From Symmachiella dynata (GTDB lineage: Bacteria; Planctomycetota; Planctomycetia; Planctomycetales; Planctomycetaceae), in contig NZ_CP036276.1 of assembly GCF_007747995.1 (NCBI RefSeq), forward strand, positions 5,322,001-5,386,000: a stretch of DNA of 64,000 bases, read 5' to 3'. This document shows, one piece after another, positions 20,401 to 29,144 of this stretch. Within the stretch, counting starts at the first letter, position 1, and each line of letters starts with the position of its first letter. A program made the translations under genes and the position numbers. Below the pieces are notes generated by a model that did no database searches, was not told where the DNA came from, and was given only the letters and a program-made list of their open reading frames with translations.

Positions 20401-22544
20401 TCGTAATAGGGCGTTCCCGGTTTGGCCAGTTGTCCGCCTCCGTGAGGGACCGCCGCAGCCGCTTTGAGCAACATTAGGCTATTGTCGGGCGAAGCGCGAT
20501 TGACGCGACGCGACGCCAAGTCATCGGTAAAGGCCCGCAGATCGAATTCGGGATCGTTGCCGCGGAGCGACAATTTGAATCCGGCTTTGCCCTTGTTCGC
20601 CCCATGACACGTGCCGGCATTGCAGCCCAGTTTCGTCAGCGTGGGAACCACGTCCCGTTTCATATCAACCGCAAAGTCGTCTTCGACAGCGGTTACATGC
20701 ACGACGGACTTTGCAGCCTTGTCGGCCAAGCTAAACGTGATTTCGGTAATGCCGTTAGCATTGGCACGCAACAGACCGCTTGGGGAGACGCTCGCAATGG
20801 GTTCAGTGACGGCGAACTGCGCTATGCGTGTCGCATCGACTCGTTCCCCCGATTCCAGCACAGCGGTCACGAGAAATTGCACCGAATCGTAACGGTGATC
20901 AATGGTGATTTCCTGCGGCTGAACTTCCAGAGCAGCTACCTTTTGACCTTCCGGCAGTGACTCGGGAGTCAGTGCGTCCTCGGCTGCGGTCGTTACAGTG
21001 TCTTCGATTTCGCGTTGAACGATTTCGTCGCTGACCGGCACGGAGAGGAACTCTTTTTCCAGATTCGCGTTCTCTGTGGAGTAGAGTCGGATTTTTCCGT
21101 CACCTCCGGCAACCGCGATGGTTTTTCCGTTGGGGTGGAAGACAACGGCGTACAGGCCGGTGCTGTCCACAGTGGTTTGGGCCACGGCTTGGACGCCCTG
21201 TGTGCGGTATTTGTCTAACCGTTTTCGTTCCTCTGCGGAACGCTGGCTGGAGCGCTTGAGCGAAATTTTCTTGATGTCCTCCGGCATTTCGACGTCGAAC
21301 TCATATTTGGCGATCAAGACTTCGCCGGTTGTGTTGTCACTGCTGACAGCGGCAACGTGGCTGCCATCTTTGCTGATGGCAACTCCAAACAAGCGGCCTT
21401 TGAGTGGCGGAAATTTGCGGATCAAATTGGCATCGTCGCCGATGACGCGTTTGGATTCGCGGAAGATGCGATACAACTTGGGCACACCGTCAGCCCCGCC
21501 GACGAAAATGACGTCGGATGTGGGATGCCGCGTCACGGAGGCGATGCCGCCCTTCAGCGCGCCGGGAGTGATCGAGGTGATGTTGTCGATAAAGCGTTGC
21601 GTTTCGATCTCGGTCAGTTTGGCGGTCCGGTCGCGGCCGACGGAAACGAGGTTGGTGCCTTTCACCGAGAAAACGGTATCCAACACCCAGTCGCTGTGCG
21701 AACCTTGATACAGGACTTGTTCACCCGTGATGGAATCGATGGCCCGCACCGTATTGTCGGAGCATCCAAACGCGATCAGTTTTCCATCCGGCGACCAGCT
21801 TGCGCCATAGATCGTGTCGTAAGTGACTGGAACGGAGAGCGTTAATTTGCGTTCTTGCACGTCCCAGACTTGGACCTCCCCCATCCGCGCCGGCAATCCG
21901 CCGGTTACGGCCAAACGTTTTCCGTCGGGAGAAAATCGGACCGATTCGATGCGCTCCGACATTCCAACCAAGCGCCCGGCCAATCCCGATCCATCGGCCT
22001 TGTGCAACAAGACTTCATGAAATCCAGCGACGGCAAGTAGCGTTCCGTCGGGAGAATAATCTAACGACGTGACTACCGGCGGCGCTGTGTAGATCGGCGG
22101 GTGCTCATTGTCATAATGCCGTTTGGCCGATTCGGGTGTGTCGTTCACGCCCCCTTGTGCAATCCATTGACGGATCAATTCAATTTCGAAATCTGTGAGC
22201 GGTTTCCGGCCGCGGGGCATTTGAGCTTCGCCATCGACGGGAACGATTAATTCCAACAGGTGACTGTCGTCGGGTTTGTTCGCCACAACGGCTGGGATTT
22301 CCGATTCGCCACCGCCGAGCAGTTTGTCGAACGACGTCATATCGTAGCCGCCACCCGACTTGGCCGGTTGATGGCAGCCGTGGCAATTCGCCTGAAAGAT
22401 CGGACGAATCTGCTTGTAAAAGCTGACTTGCGGGGCAGCCTGTTCTTTGGCAGCCGGTTGTTCGTCCGCCGCGCTGGCCGGAACAAGGCCGAAAGCAAAC
22501 AACATCAAAGAAACGGCAAGTGGTCGGAACGTCATTGAAAGCAT
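17427..22544 (-). CDS. Giant exported PSCyt1 / WD40 / Ig-like / DUF1549 / DUF1553 protein
   Basis: A 1705-residue protein with a Sec-type signal peptide (about 1-26). Domains in order: PSCyt1-type cytochrome segment with heme motif CHGCH (about 54-58); a WD40-like beta-propeller (about 160-490, repeated SPDGKLIAFG-type units); a Big2/Ig-like segment (about 545-625); a second Cys-rich segment with CNAGTCHG; another Ig-like segment; DUF1549 (DLTGLPPTVEQV and, further on, NKCHDHPFERW); DUF1553 (YVNRLWAYLLGTGFIEP). Inside DUF1553 there is a long Ala/Lys/Glu coiled-coil and a discoidin-like module (FVLTEFEVWAAP). The C-terminus is PSFMFNR. It pairs with the downstream DUF1501 gene. The architecture suggests an extracytoplasmic, possibly heme-binding protein of carbohydrate or redox metabolism; the activity is unknown. 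Confidence 0.93.
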   Translation of the reverse strand: MLSMTFRPLAVSLMLFAFGLVPASAADEQPAAKEQAAPQVSFYKQIRPIFQANCHGCHQPAKSGGGYDMTSFDKLLGGGESEIPAVVANKPDDSHLLELIVPVDGEAQMPRGRKPLTDFEIELIRQWIAQGGVNDTPESAKRHYDNEHPPIYTAPPVVTSLDYSPDGTLLAVAGFHEVLLHKADGSGLAGRLVGMSERIESVRFSPDGKRLAVTGGLPARMGEVQVWDVQERKLTLSVPVTYDTIYGASWSPDGKLIAFGCSDNTVRAIDSITGEQVLYQGSHSDWVLDTVFSVKGTNLVSVGRDRTAKLTEIETQRFIDNITSITPGALKGGIASVTRHPTSDVIFVGGADGVPKLYRIFRESKRVIGDDANLIRKFPPLKGRLFGVAISKDGSHVAAVSSDNTTGEVLIAKYEFDVEMPEDIKKISLKRSSQRSAEERKRLDKYRTQGVQAVAQTTVDSTGLYAVVFHPNGKTIAVAGGDGKIRLYSTENANLEKEFLSVPVSDEIVQREIEDTVTTAAEDALTPESLPEGQKVAALEVQPQEITIDHRYDSVQFLVTAVLESGERVDATRIAQFAVTEPIASVSPSGLLRANANGITEITFSLADKAAKSVVHVTAVEDDFAVDMKRDVVPTLTKLGCNAGTCHGANKGKAGFKLSLRGNDPEFDLRAFTDDLASRRVNRASPDNSLMLLKAAAAVPHGGGQLAKPGTPYYEIIRKWISDGAKLDQAVPHVVKIDVTPQNPIVQLAGSKQQMRVVATYSDGTTRDATAEAFVEVGDIEVAATDGTGLITVLRRGETPILTRYQGAYAATTMTVMGDRSGFVWQDQPTNNYIDEMIVKKLQRTKTVQSGLCTDAEFVRRVYLDLTGLPPTVEQVSSFLADSRDTRLKRDELIDQLVGSDDYIDHWTNKWADLLQVNRKYLGAEGAKAFHDWIRMQVADNTPYDRLVHSILTASGSNKENPPASYYKILRTPEETMENTTHLFLGIRFNCNKCHDHPFERWKQDQYYETAAFFAQVGLKKDPASGDKKTKGTAVEGAKPLFEIVYDKNEGEVKHVTTGAVMPPTFPFSAKHAADESASRREKLAAWITSPENPYFARSYVNRLWAYLLGTGFIEPIDDIRAGNPATNPELLQRLTNDFIQSGFNTRQLVRLICKSRAYQLSINTNRWNEDDNINYSHAMARRLPAEVLYDALHRATGSMSHFPNLPPGTRAAQLPDAGVKEPSGFLAQFGRPPRESACECERSSGVQFGPVMAMVTGPTVGDAIADPKNDIARLVERTSDDAQLINALFMRILNRPATEQEIESSLEVFKQIPREHDKLTHRLHVREESLKPLMTAQAAQREASIAAAKAAIAAYEKAIAPKIAELDKQQKQRTEMLAAVLKEYEATLPAKFAAWEAREDRNTPWVALDPSTLSTTNTATLTKQEDLSVVATGTNGTGDYNVVAETPLTGIRSIRLEVLAHEGSPKKGPGRSGDGNFVLTEFEVWAAPKENPDQKTKLKLVDARSDYDQKGYPVATAIDGVSAPASNGWAVSGKTGQNHYATFALAEPVGLPGGTILTFQLKQQFKSKTHSIGKFRLSVTNSADPILFNGVDAEIAKILEVPAEKRTAEQKAAVTKYLRSFDKQLQKHEQALAESRQPRPEDPVLKAMRDNLEVVSRPVPIEPGLRRLRGDVKLSTEQLAQNRLTAAQDIAWALINSPSFMFNR

Positions 22545-23153
22545 GACCCGCTACCTTTGTCGGATGTAGGATGCGATCGGGGCGAAGAGAGACTGAGACC
22601 GATCGCTGATTAGAACACGTGTGTGCTTTTATGAACTGCGGCGCCGCATCGCCGACCTTTTGGGCAACGTCAGTGATGCTGCACAAGGTGAACTCATTGA
22701 CAAAACGGCATATGTTGATTGTACTTCCTTAATCGAGCCGATTGCAAGCATCAATTCGGCAGTGCTCAGGAGTGCAAAGTACTATTTTCATGCAACTTGC
22801 ATAGCAATCAGCGGCCTCGGAGGCTGTTGAACGGCGCAGCTCTCGATTTCAACTTGTTGATCACGGCAGCATTGCGCTTGACCGCTCTTTGCTGTCCACC
22901 GAAGATGGTTGATATTGCCTCGCTATCGACACATTTTGGCGATTTTGGTGGCAGTGACCAGCTAACTTCGGTAGATAATAGGATAGCTTTGCCCTCCGCT
23001 ACCTCCCGGCTTTGAGAGCCGACGATGTGTCATCGTTTCAAACAGCAAGTCGCCTCAGCGTATCCGGCGTCTTATTCAAATAGCGAACGCTCACTAGCCT
23101 TCGAAATCGCCCGACGGTGGATTGTCACCCTGTGAACGGGCCTGGGATTTATT
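22545..23153. other. Divergent intergenic region, possible weak promoter
   Basis: These 609 bp separate the giant DUF1553 gene (minus) from the GYF-like gene (plus). Only short open frames occur. A perfect TTGACA at 22697-22702 is followed after 17 bases by TGTACT, a poor -10 match, so a plus-strand promoter is possible but unproven. A small CGGCT/AGCCG hairpin lies at 23007-23021. No RNA gene was recognised. Confidence 0.35.
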
Positions 23154-24608
23154 ATGTCCGAGAAATGGTTTTTTAATCGCCAAGACGGTTGTGGGGTTCA
23201 AGGTCCATTTCAATTGGACCATATCAAAGACCTATTACATCAAGGTGAATTAAAGCAGAACCACCTTGTGCGGTGTGGTGCCATTGGACAATGGGCGTCC
23301 CTCGATGATTTGAAGTGGTTCTACAATCCCAAAGATGGCAGCGGTGTACACGGACCGGTCACGCGTATTCAACTCGCAGAGTTTTTGGAAGCGGAAGAGA
23401 TTACCGACAAGACCGAGGCACGCGACGGAGGGCTGGGCGAATGGCAACCGTTGTCTGTTGTATTGGGAAATGCAGCGGCCCTGTCTGGTGAGATCGCGAC
23501 CGGTGAGACAGCGACCTTGGCGACGTCGACAAACACCGACGACGATGACTTTGAGTTGAGCATCAAAACCACCGTTCAAGACAATCCCGATCCGACGCCC
23601 GAATTCGAAGCGATCCCGGATGAAGGTGTCGGACCTGATGATGACCTTTGGTATTGTGATCTCTCGGGAGAGATCAATGGTCCCCTGCCTTGGTCGCGCG
23701 TCCACAGTTTGGCCTCGATGGGACGGGTCAAACGGACGGACAAAGTTCGCCATGCCTCGGAGGGCCATTGGAAAATTGCCGAAGAGTTTGAGGGGTTGTT
23801 CCCCAAGTCGGAACCATCCGTAACGCAGGTCCCCGCCGCGGATCCGCCCCCCCTCGAACCAGACCCATTGGCCGCAGCAGGCGATGCAGACCCCCCTGCG
23901 GATTCGCGTTTCGAGAATCCCAATCCCAACGAGGCTTCCAACGCGCCGCTAGATCCGAAAATGGCGGATTGGCTCGATCAGGAAACGGCCGAGCCCGAAC
24001 CCTCGACCGATCCCCTATCAGAATCCTTAGAAGCAGCGATCGCGGGTGCGGCTGGTGAAAATCGTCGCAGGAACAAAGCCAAGGCTCGCCGCGCCGCTTT
24101 GGCCAAGCCACCAAAACCATCCGCACCCAAGCCTCGTCGCTCTTCGTCTCCGAGCATCGACTTTGCTTCACTGTTCTCAGCGGCACGCATGAAGACCATC
24201 GCGACGGTGCTCGGCGTTGTGGCGCTGGTTGGTGGCGGGTACTACTTGTTTGGTATGAGCAGCGCTCAAGACATTCGAGGCTATGCGACCTATCAGTCAT
24301 TTTGGAGAGACTTTAAAGAACTGCGTGCACAGAACGCGTCTGAATTGGAATGGGCCCAACTGAATTCTCGAGTGAAACAAGGGATTGGCCCGTTGGTGGA
24401 ACAATTGGAGGCGACCGCATCGTCCAGCCGGACTGCGGAACAAGCACTGCTCTATGTAGGACGCGACTGCATTCCCAAAATGATGGCCGAAGGCCGTAAA
24501 CAACCCTGTGAAGCGGAGAGGTATTTTATCCAGCACATGGAAACCGTTCGCAAGAAAATGCCCGAAGCCGACCTCCAAGTGATCAGTCCTGACCCAAATT
24601 TTGAATAG
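23154..24608 (+). CDS. Membrane protein with three N-terminal GYF-like repeats
   Basis: A 484-residue protein. Three tandem GYF_2-like modules can be read: WFFNRQDGCGVQGPF (about residues 4-58), WFYNPKDGSGVHGPV (about 62-110) and LWYCDLSGEINGPL (about 162-220). Each has the W-x(10)-GP core of this fold, which in other proteins binds proline-rich peptides. A long acidic Pro-rich linker and a Lys/Arg/Ala stretch follow. One membrane segment (about 347-367) and a helical extracytoplasmic tail of about 115 residues complete the protein. The repeats should face the cytoplasm. The next gene starts within 8 bp of this stop. Confidence 0.8.
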   Translation: MSEKWFFNRQDGCGVQGPFQLDHIKDLLHQGELKQNHLVRCGAIGQWASLDDLKWFYNPKDGSGVHGPVTRIQLAEFLEAEEITDKTEARDGGLGEWQPLSVVLGNAAALSGEIATGETATLATSTNTDDDDFELSIKTTVQDNPDPTPEFEAIPDEGVGPDDDLWYCDLSGEINGPLPWSRVHSLASMGRVKRTDKVRHASEGHWKIAEEFEGLFPKSEPSVTQVPAADPPPLEPDPLAAAGDADPPADSRFENPNPNEASNAPLDPKMADWLDQETAEPEPSTDPLSESLEAAIAGAAGENRRRNKAKARRAALAKPPKPSAPKPRRSSSPSIDFASLFSAARMKTIATVLGVVALVGGGYYLFGMSSAQDIRGYATYQSFWRDFKELRAQNASELEWAQLNSRVKQGIGPLVEQLEATASSSRTAEQALLYVGRDCIPKMMAEGRKQPCEAERYFIQHMETVRKKMPEADLQVISPDPNFE

Positions 24609-24615
24609 GCCCCTA

Positions 24616-25719
24616 ATGGAATTGCAGCCTGAGTTGGAATATGAAATTCCTCTCGATGACGGTCTTGATCAATGGGGCATTGGTGTCGTGGGGTCGGGGT
24701 TTATCATCAGCGACTGTCATTTGCCCGCGTATCGTGATGCGGGTTTTCGGGTGCTGGGGATCAGTTCGCGGCGCGAGGCCCGCGCGCGGGAAGTCGCGGA
24801 GCAGCGCATGATCCCACGTGTGTTCGTCAACGTACGTGACATGCTCGCCGACAGTGAAATCCGTGTCATCGATATCGGCGTCCCTCCACAGCATCAACCG
24901 GACATCATCCGCGAGATCGTAGAGCATGGTCGGCATGTGCGGGGAATCTTGGCGCAAAAGCCGCTGGCGATGAGCTATGCCGAGGCCCATGAACTGGTGC
25001 AGTTGTGCACCGCTGCGGGGATTACGTTGGCGGTCAATCAAAACATGCGGCACGACCAATCGGTGCGGGCATGTCAGGATTTGCTTGATCGAAAACTGCT
25101 GGGCGATCCGGTATTGGGCACGATCAACATGCGGGCGATTCCGCATTGGATGCCTTGGAGCGAACAACTGGATTCGCTATCGACGTACGTAATGTCGATA
25201 CATCACCTCGACACGTTTCGCTATTGGTTCGGTGATCCGACGCGGGTGATGGCCAGCACGCGGACTGATCCCCGCACCAAGTTTTCGCACACGGACGGCA
25301 TCAACCTGTATATTCTCGAATTCCCCACAGGCTGCCGCGCGAGTAGTTGGGATGACGTTTGGACCGGCCCCGCCCGCGAAGGGAGCGCCGCGGACATTGG
25401 GATCACTTGGCGCGTCGAGGGGACCGAGGGTCTGGCCCGCGGCACGATCGGCTGGCCCAGTTATCCCGACCGCACCCCCAGCACATTGGATTACACCACC
25501 ACAGCGGCCGAGGAATGGATCTGCCCTCGCTGGGACAAAGTTTGGTTTCCCGATGCCTTCCGCGGCACGATGGGCGAATTGTTGATGGCCTTAACTCACG
25601 ATATAGAGCCGAGCATCTCCGGAAAAGACAACCTGAAGACGATGGCACTCGTTGAAGCCACATTTGCAGCGGCGCGTGATCATCGCGTGGTTGAACTGGC
25701 GGAAATTCTGGAGACGTAA
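24616..25719 (+). CDS. Gfo/Idh/MocA-family NAD(P)-dependent oxidoreductase
   Basis: About 367 residues. The N-terminal Rossmann fold begins GIGVVGSGFIISDCHLPAY, the nucleotide-binding Gly-rich loop of the family. The second half is the usual alpha/beta substrate domain. The catalytic Lys sits in LAQKPLA; most family members have EKP here, so the Glu is replaced by Gln. Substrate is unknown, typically a sugar or inositol derivative. I prefer the ATG at 24616; an in-frame TTG at 24601 overlaps the previous gene's stop. The close spacing suggests co-transcription with the GYF-like gene. Confidence 0.88.
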   Translation: MELQPELEYEIPLDDGLDQWGIGVVGSGFIISDCHLPAYRDAGFRVLGISSRREARAREVAEQRMIPRVFVNVRDMLADSEIRVIDIGVPPQHQPDIIREIVEHGRHVRGILAQKPLAMSYAEAHELVQLCTAAGITLAVNQNMRHDQSVRACQDLLDRKLLGDPVLGTINMRAIPHWMPWSEQLDSLSTYVMSIHHLDTFRYWFGDPTRVMASTRTDPRTKFSHTDGINLYILEFPTGCRASSWDDVWTGPAREGSAADIGITWRVEGTEGLARGTIGWPSYPDRTPSTLDYTTTAAEEWICPRWDKVWFPDAFRGTMGELLMALTHDIEPSISGKDNLKTMALVEATFAAARDHRVVELAEILET

Positions 25720-25764
25720 TCCGGCAGTCTGTTGTGCTACGGGTGTTACCAGATCATTGAAAAA

Positions 25765-25843
25765 GGGTGCCACTGGCGGCTTGCCCGCTAGTGCAAACCG
25801 GATGACCTGCTAAACACTGCTGGACAAGCCAGCAGTGGCACCC
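25765..25843 (+). repeat. Dispersed palindromic repeat family A, copy 1
   Basis: About 79 bp beginning GGGTGCCACTGGCGGCTTG and ending with the inverse CAGTGGCACCC. It contains two hairpin modules (CACTGGCGG...CCCGCTAGTG and CACTGCTGG...CCAGCAGTG) joined by a spacer after AGTGCAAA. Copies lie at 35655-35730 and 42250-42337 (both inverted), with shorter relatives at 28923 and 54221. It fills the gap between convergent genes. Confidence 0.8.
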
Positions 25844-25869
25844 GGGTTCGGAGTGGATGCAACGGGCTG

Positions 25870-27525
25870 CTAGGGAAACTTGGCGGCCATGGGCATGCGG
25901 CGGCCGCTGCCAAAAGCTCTTTGGGACAGTTTGATGCCCGGCGGCATTTGGCGGCGTTTGAATTCGTTGCGGTCCAAACGGCTCGCCACCCACTGTACGG
26001 TCTCGGGCGGAAACTCTTTGCTGAGGCTGGCGACCGAGCGTTCCTGCTCAATTAAGCCTTCCAAAATCGCATCCAGCACCGGGTACTCAGGGAGCACGTC
26101 TTGATCGAATTGATCGGGGGCCAATTCGGCGCTGGGCGGCTTGGTGATGATGTTCTCAGGAATCACTTCGCGGCCTTCGACCACATCGTTGATGTATCGC
26201 GAAACTCCATACACATCGCGCTTGAACACGTCGCACAACACGGCGAATCCACCAGCCATGTCGCCGTACAGCGTGCAATAGCCGACCGCCAATTCGCTTT
26301 TGTTGCCGGTCGCCAACGGTAACCAGCCGTAACGATTGCTGCGGATCATCACCATCGCGCCGCGAATTCTCGCCTGCAGGTTTTGATCGGGCAAGCCACC
26401 GGGATCGGAGGTCAAATCGTCTCCCACAACCGGCGTTCCTTCATACGCACGATGCACGTCGTCAATCGGAATGATCTCGTGATTGATGCCCAGCAACTCG
26501 GCCATCTTCTTTGCATCATCCACGCTATGATCACTGCTATGCCGACTAGGCATCAGCAGCGTGTGGACATGTTGCGGCCCCACGGCAGCGGCGGCGATGT
26601 AACAGGCCAGCGCGCTGTCAATGCCTCCCGATAGCCCGAGCACACATTCCCGGAATCCGCATTTTCGGGCATAGTCGCGCAGGCCCATGACCAGGGCATC
26701 CAATAGTCGTTTCTCGCGAGGCGGATTGATCAACTCCATGGTTGCGGGAAGTTGCTCCGAATCGATCAACAAGCGATCGGTTTCGAATCCCTCAAGGTGC
26801 GCCACCATCTCCCCGGCGGCGTTCATCACGAAACTGTTGCCATCGAAAACCAAATCATCATTGCCGCCGACTTGATTGACAAACAGATAAGGCCGCTCAT
26901 GCCGTTGAACGTGCTCACGAACCAACTGCAACCGGCGATTCGGTTTGTCGATTTCAAACGGACTGGCTGAGAGATTGATAAACAGATCCACCCCGGCGGC
27001 GGCCAGAGAGGCGACGGGATCGTGTTGATGGGCCAACTCGTGCCGATAGGTCGGTTCGGTCGCATGCCACCAAGCATCTTCGCAGATATGCACGCCCAAC
27101 TTCAGCCCGACAAACTCGATCGGCGCCGTTCCGGTGGCGGGAAAGAAATACCGTCGTTCATCGAAGACGTCATAATTCGGCAGCAAGATTTTTTGCACCG
27201 AGCCGACAATCGCCCCGCCATGCAGCAGGCTCACGCAGTTCGCCACGCGGCCTTCCGGCACTCCCTGGGGATCGGGATGCCCAACCAGCACGCCCAGATT
27301 TGGATCGAGTTCCTGCGCCAATTCTTCGACCGTGCGGCGGCAAGCGGCGGCGAAACCTTCACGGAGCAGCAGGTCCTTGGGGGGATAGCCGGAGATGATC
27401 AATTCCGACGTGACCAACAAGTCAGCACCGTCAGCAACAGCGCGCTGAGCCGCCTCTTTAACGAGAGCCGCATTTCCGGCCAGATCGCCGACCGTGGGAT
27501 TGAGTTGTGCAATCGCAATTTTCAT
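25870..27525 (-). CDS. nadE: Glutamine-dependent NAD+ synthetase
   Basis: NadE amidates nicotinic acid adenine dinucleotide to NAD+ using glutamine. The N-terminal nitrilase-type glutaminase shows the triad Glu41 ([10 protein letters not shown]), Lys112 ([14 protein letters not shown]) and Cys148 (HICEDAWW). The C-terminal synthetase domain carries the ATP pyrophosphatase loop [12 protein letters not shown] (about residue 297) and a [17 protein letters not shown] stretch. I chose the ATG at 27525 because the protein then begins directly with [10 protein letters not shown], the family N-terminus; a longer open frame to 27564 adds unrelated residues. At 551 residues it has the usual length. Confidence 0.96.
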   Translation of the reverse strand: MKIAIAQLNPTVGDLAGNAALVKEAAQRAVADGADLLVTSELIISGYPPKDLLLREGFAAACRRTVEELAQELDPNLGVLVGHPDPQGVPEGRVANCVSLLHGGAIVGSVQKILLPNYDVFDERRYFFPATGTAPIEFVGLKLGVHICEDAWWHATEPTYRHELAHQHDPVASLAAAGVDLFINLSASPFEIDKPNRRLQLVREHVQRHERPYLFVNQVGGNDDLVFDGNSFVMNAAGEMVAHLEGFETDRLLIDSEQLPATMELINPPREKRLLDALVMGLRDYARKCGFRECVLGLSGGIDSALACYIAAAAVGPQHVHTLLMPSRHSSDHSVDDAKKMAELLGINHEIIPIDDVHRAYEGTPVVGDDLTSDPGGLPDQNLQARIRGAMVMIRSNRYGWLPLATGNKSELAVGYCTLYGDMAGGFAVLCDVFKRDVYGVSRYINDVVEGREVIPENIITKPPSAELAPDQFDQDVLPEYPVLDAILEGLIEQERSVASLSKEFPPETVQWVASRLDRNEFKRRQMPPGIKLSQRAFGSGRRMPMAAKFP

Positions 27526-27642
27526 CGCTGTTTCTATCGCCGCAGGTGAGAAGAGTTGTCGCAATGACGGACGATGCGAGTATACTCATTGGCAGAAGTC
27601 GGCGACAGCGACTCAAGCCGCAACGAAACCGGAGGACGAATC

Positions 27643-27900
27643 ATGACGGAACCAGAAAAACGTCGCAGCTTTGCTTGGGTCTGGTGGACGATCGGGCTGC
27701 CGTTGTTTTATGTCCTGTCTATCGGACCGGTTGCACGAATCGAAATGGAGCTATTTGTTGCAGGGTACGATACCTCTTGGATGGAATCGATCAGCAGTAT
27801 TTTTTATTGGCCCATTGGATATTGCGCGTTGCATAACGACACGGCACTGCGAATGGTCGTTGGATATTTTGAATTGTGGGGGATTGAAATGGAAATCTGA
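27643..27900 (+). CDS. Small membrane protein, tandem paralogue 1
   Basis: An 85-residue protein of no known family. A charged N-terminus (MTEPEKRRS) leads into one membrane segment, WVWWTIGLPLFYVLSIGPVA. The next gene encodes a relative with the same layout, sharing YVLSIGPV and an aromatic WYWW/WVWW segment, so these are tandem duplicates that have diverged. The ATG has GGAGG seven bases upstream, which supports this start over an upstream in-frame one at 27574. Orientation is probably N-in. Confidence 0.65.
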   Translation: MTEPEKRRSFAWVWWTIGLPLFYVLSIGPVARIEMELFVAGYDTSWMESISSIFYWPIGYCALHNDTALRMVVGYFELWGIEMEI

Positions 27901-28011
27901 ATTCATAAATTGACGACTCACTTTAAAACTGATTTCAGAGAATTTCGATTCAGTGGCTGTAGAGCGTTCGGCTGAACCAGCTTGGCCGCGCCCAACAGAA
28001 AGGAACTGCTC

Positions 28012-28266
28012 ATGAACGACGAAAAACAAAAACGCCGCAGCGGTTGGTATTGGTGGGCGCTCCTGCTGCCGGTGATTTATGTGTTGTCAATTGGGCCGGT
28101 CACTAAGATTTACGTTGAAATGGAGCAGGCGCATCTAAATACCGAATGGATAAAACCGTGCTTCTACAGATTCTATGCGCCGCTACATTGGGCCAACAGA
28201 AATAGCACTTGGGTGGATCAGTTTTTCGATTGGTATATCGACGACTTGTGGCAGGTCTATCCATAG
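28012..28266 (+). CDS. Small membrane protein, tandem paralogue 2
   Basis: An 84-residue paralogue of the preceding gene: MNDEKQKRRSGWYWWALL, then PVIYVLSIGPVTKIYVEME. The shared pattern is a Lys/Arg-rich start, Trp-rich membrane entry, YVLSIGPV, a polar (E)ME segment and an aromatic C-terminal half. The ATG follows GAAAGGAACTGCTC, a good ribosome site. Function is unknown. The 111-bp gap before it shows no terminator, so the pair may be co-transcribed. Confidence 0.68.
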   Translation: MNDEKQKRRSGWYWWALLLPVIYVLSIGPVTKIYVEMEQAHLNTEWIKPCFYRFYAPLHWANRNSTWVDQFFDWYIDDLWQVYP

Positions 28267-28403
28267 TCGCGTTTGGCTTGGCAATTACCAAGAATGGGAA
28301 ACCGGCTGCGATCTGTTGGAAAACCCTTGCGACAGCTTCGGGCGGCGGTAGACTGAATGGTGGACGTAAAATCCACACAAACCTTAAAGTCCCCACCTAA
28401 ACC

Positions 28404-28886
28404 ATGCCCGCTCGGCCTCTCAAGCAGAAACGACCGCTTACTACACCGCGCTACAACTTCGCGCGGTGCTTGGTTGTTGTGGTGACGCTGTCGGTGGTTT
28501 TGGCTAACTGGCTGGGTATTGACCGGATCGAATTGGCGACGGCGGCGGACGGGAATTCGCTGGTTGGTCTCGCCTCTTCCTCCTGTTGTTGTGCGAAACG
28601 GGGCAACGTCTGTCGTTGTGGGACTGGGTGTTGTGGACGCGCGGCCAAACCGTTGGCCAAGGCGAAGTCGACAACGACGAAATCACAACTGGCGATTCGC
28701 TTGTGGCTCAGTTGTCCCCGACAAGGTACCGACGGCCTGAGATCCTCCCAGTCCCCCGACTGGATCGTGGAGACAGGTTTGCCCGTGTCGACGAACATCG
28801 TATGGTCCGAGACGGCATTACCGTCCCCGCACGGGCCATTGCTGCTAGCGATCGAGCCCCCCACGCCCCCGCCGCGCGACTGCTAA
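28404..28886 (+). CDS. Possible secreted Cys-rich protein
   Basis: A 160-residue open frame with a basic N-terminus and one hydrophobic segment (about 22-36, LVVVVTLSVVLANWLG) like a signal peptide. A dense Cys cluster follows (Cys61, 62, 63, 70, 72, 76 and 77, around SSSCCCAKRGNVCRCGTGCC), then a Lys/Ala stretch and a Pro-rich end. The cluster could bind metal or form disulfides. No family was recognised and no strong ribosome site lies upstream, so it could be non-coding. It lies upstream of the DUF1559 gene. Confidence 0.45.
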   Translation: MPARPLKQKRPLTTPRYNFARCLVVVVTLSVVLANWLGIDRIELATAADGNSLVGLASSSCCCAKRGNVCRCGTGCCGRAAKPLAKAKSTTTKSQLAIRLWLSCPRQGTDGLRSSQSPDWIVETGLPVSTNIVWSETALPSPHGPLLLAIEPPTPPPRDC

Positions 28887-28922
28887 CGCGCCTATTCCCA
28901 TGGGGAACAACTCTCGCTCAAC

Positions 28923-28952
28923 GGGTGCCACTACTGGCTTGTCCAGCAGTGC
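28923..28952 (+). repeat. Family A repeat, partial copy
   Basis: GGGTGCCACTACTGGCTTG followed by TCCAGCAGTGC: one hairpin module of the family A repeat (see 25765), without the second module. It lies between the Cys-rich open frame and the DUF1559 gene. Confidence 0.65.
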
Positions 28953-29144
28953 TTCTCGCCGCACGATCTGTCGCAGACTTCAAACGAAGTACGACAATCG
29001 AAGCACGACATCCCCCGTCTGACTTCGTGCCCCAACGGAACTAACGACCGTTCATCGGTCCACCGTGCGCTCTGAACAGATGCGCTACGCTCCCCACAAA
29101 CACACGCGGACCTTGTCCGCACTTTCATACAGAGGAATGAATTC

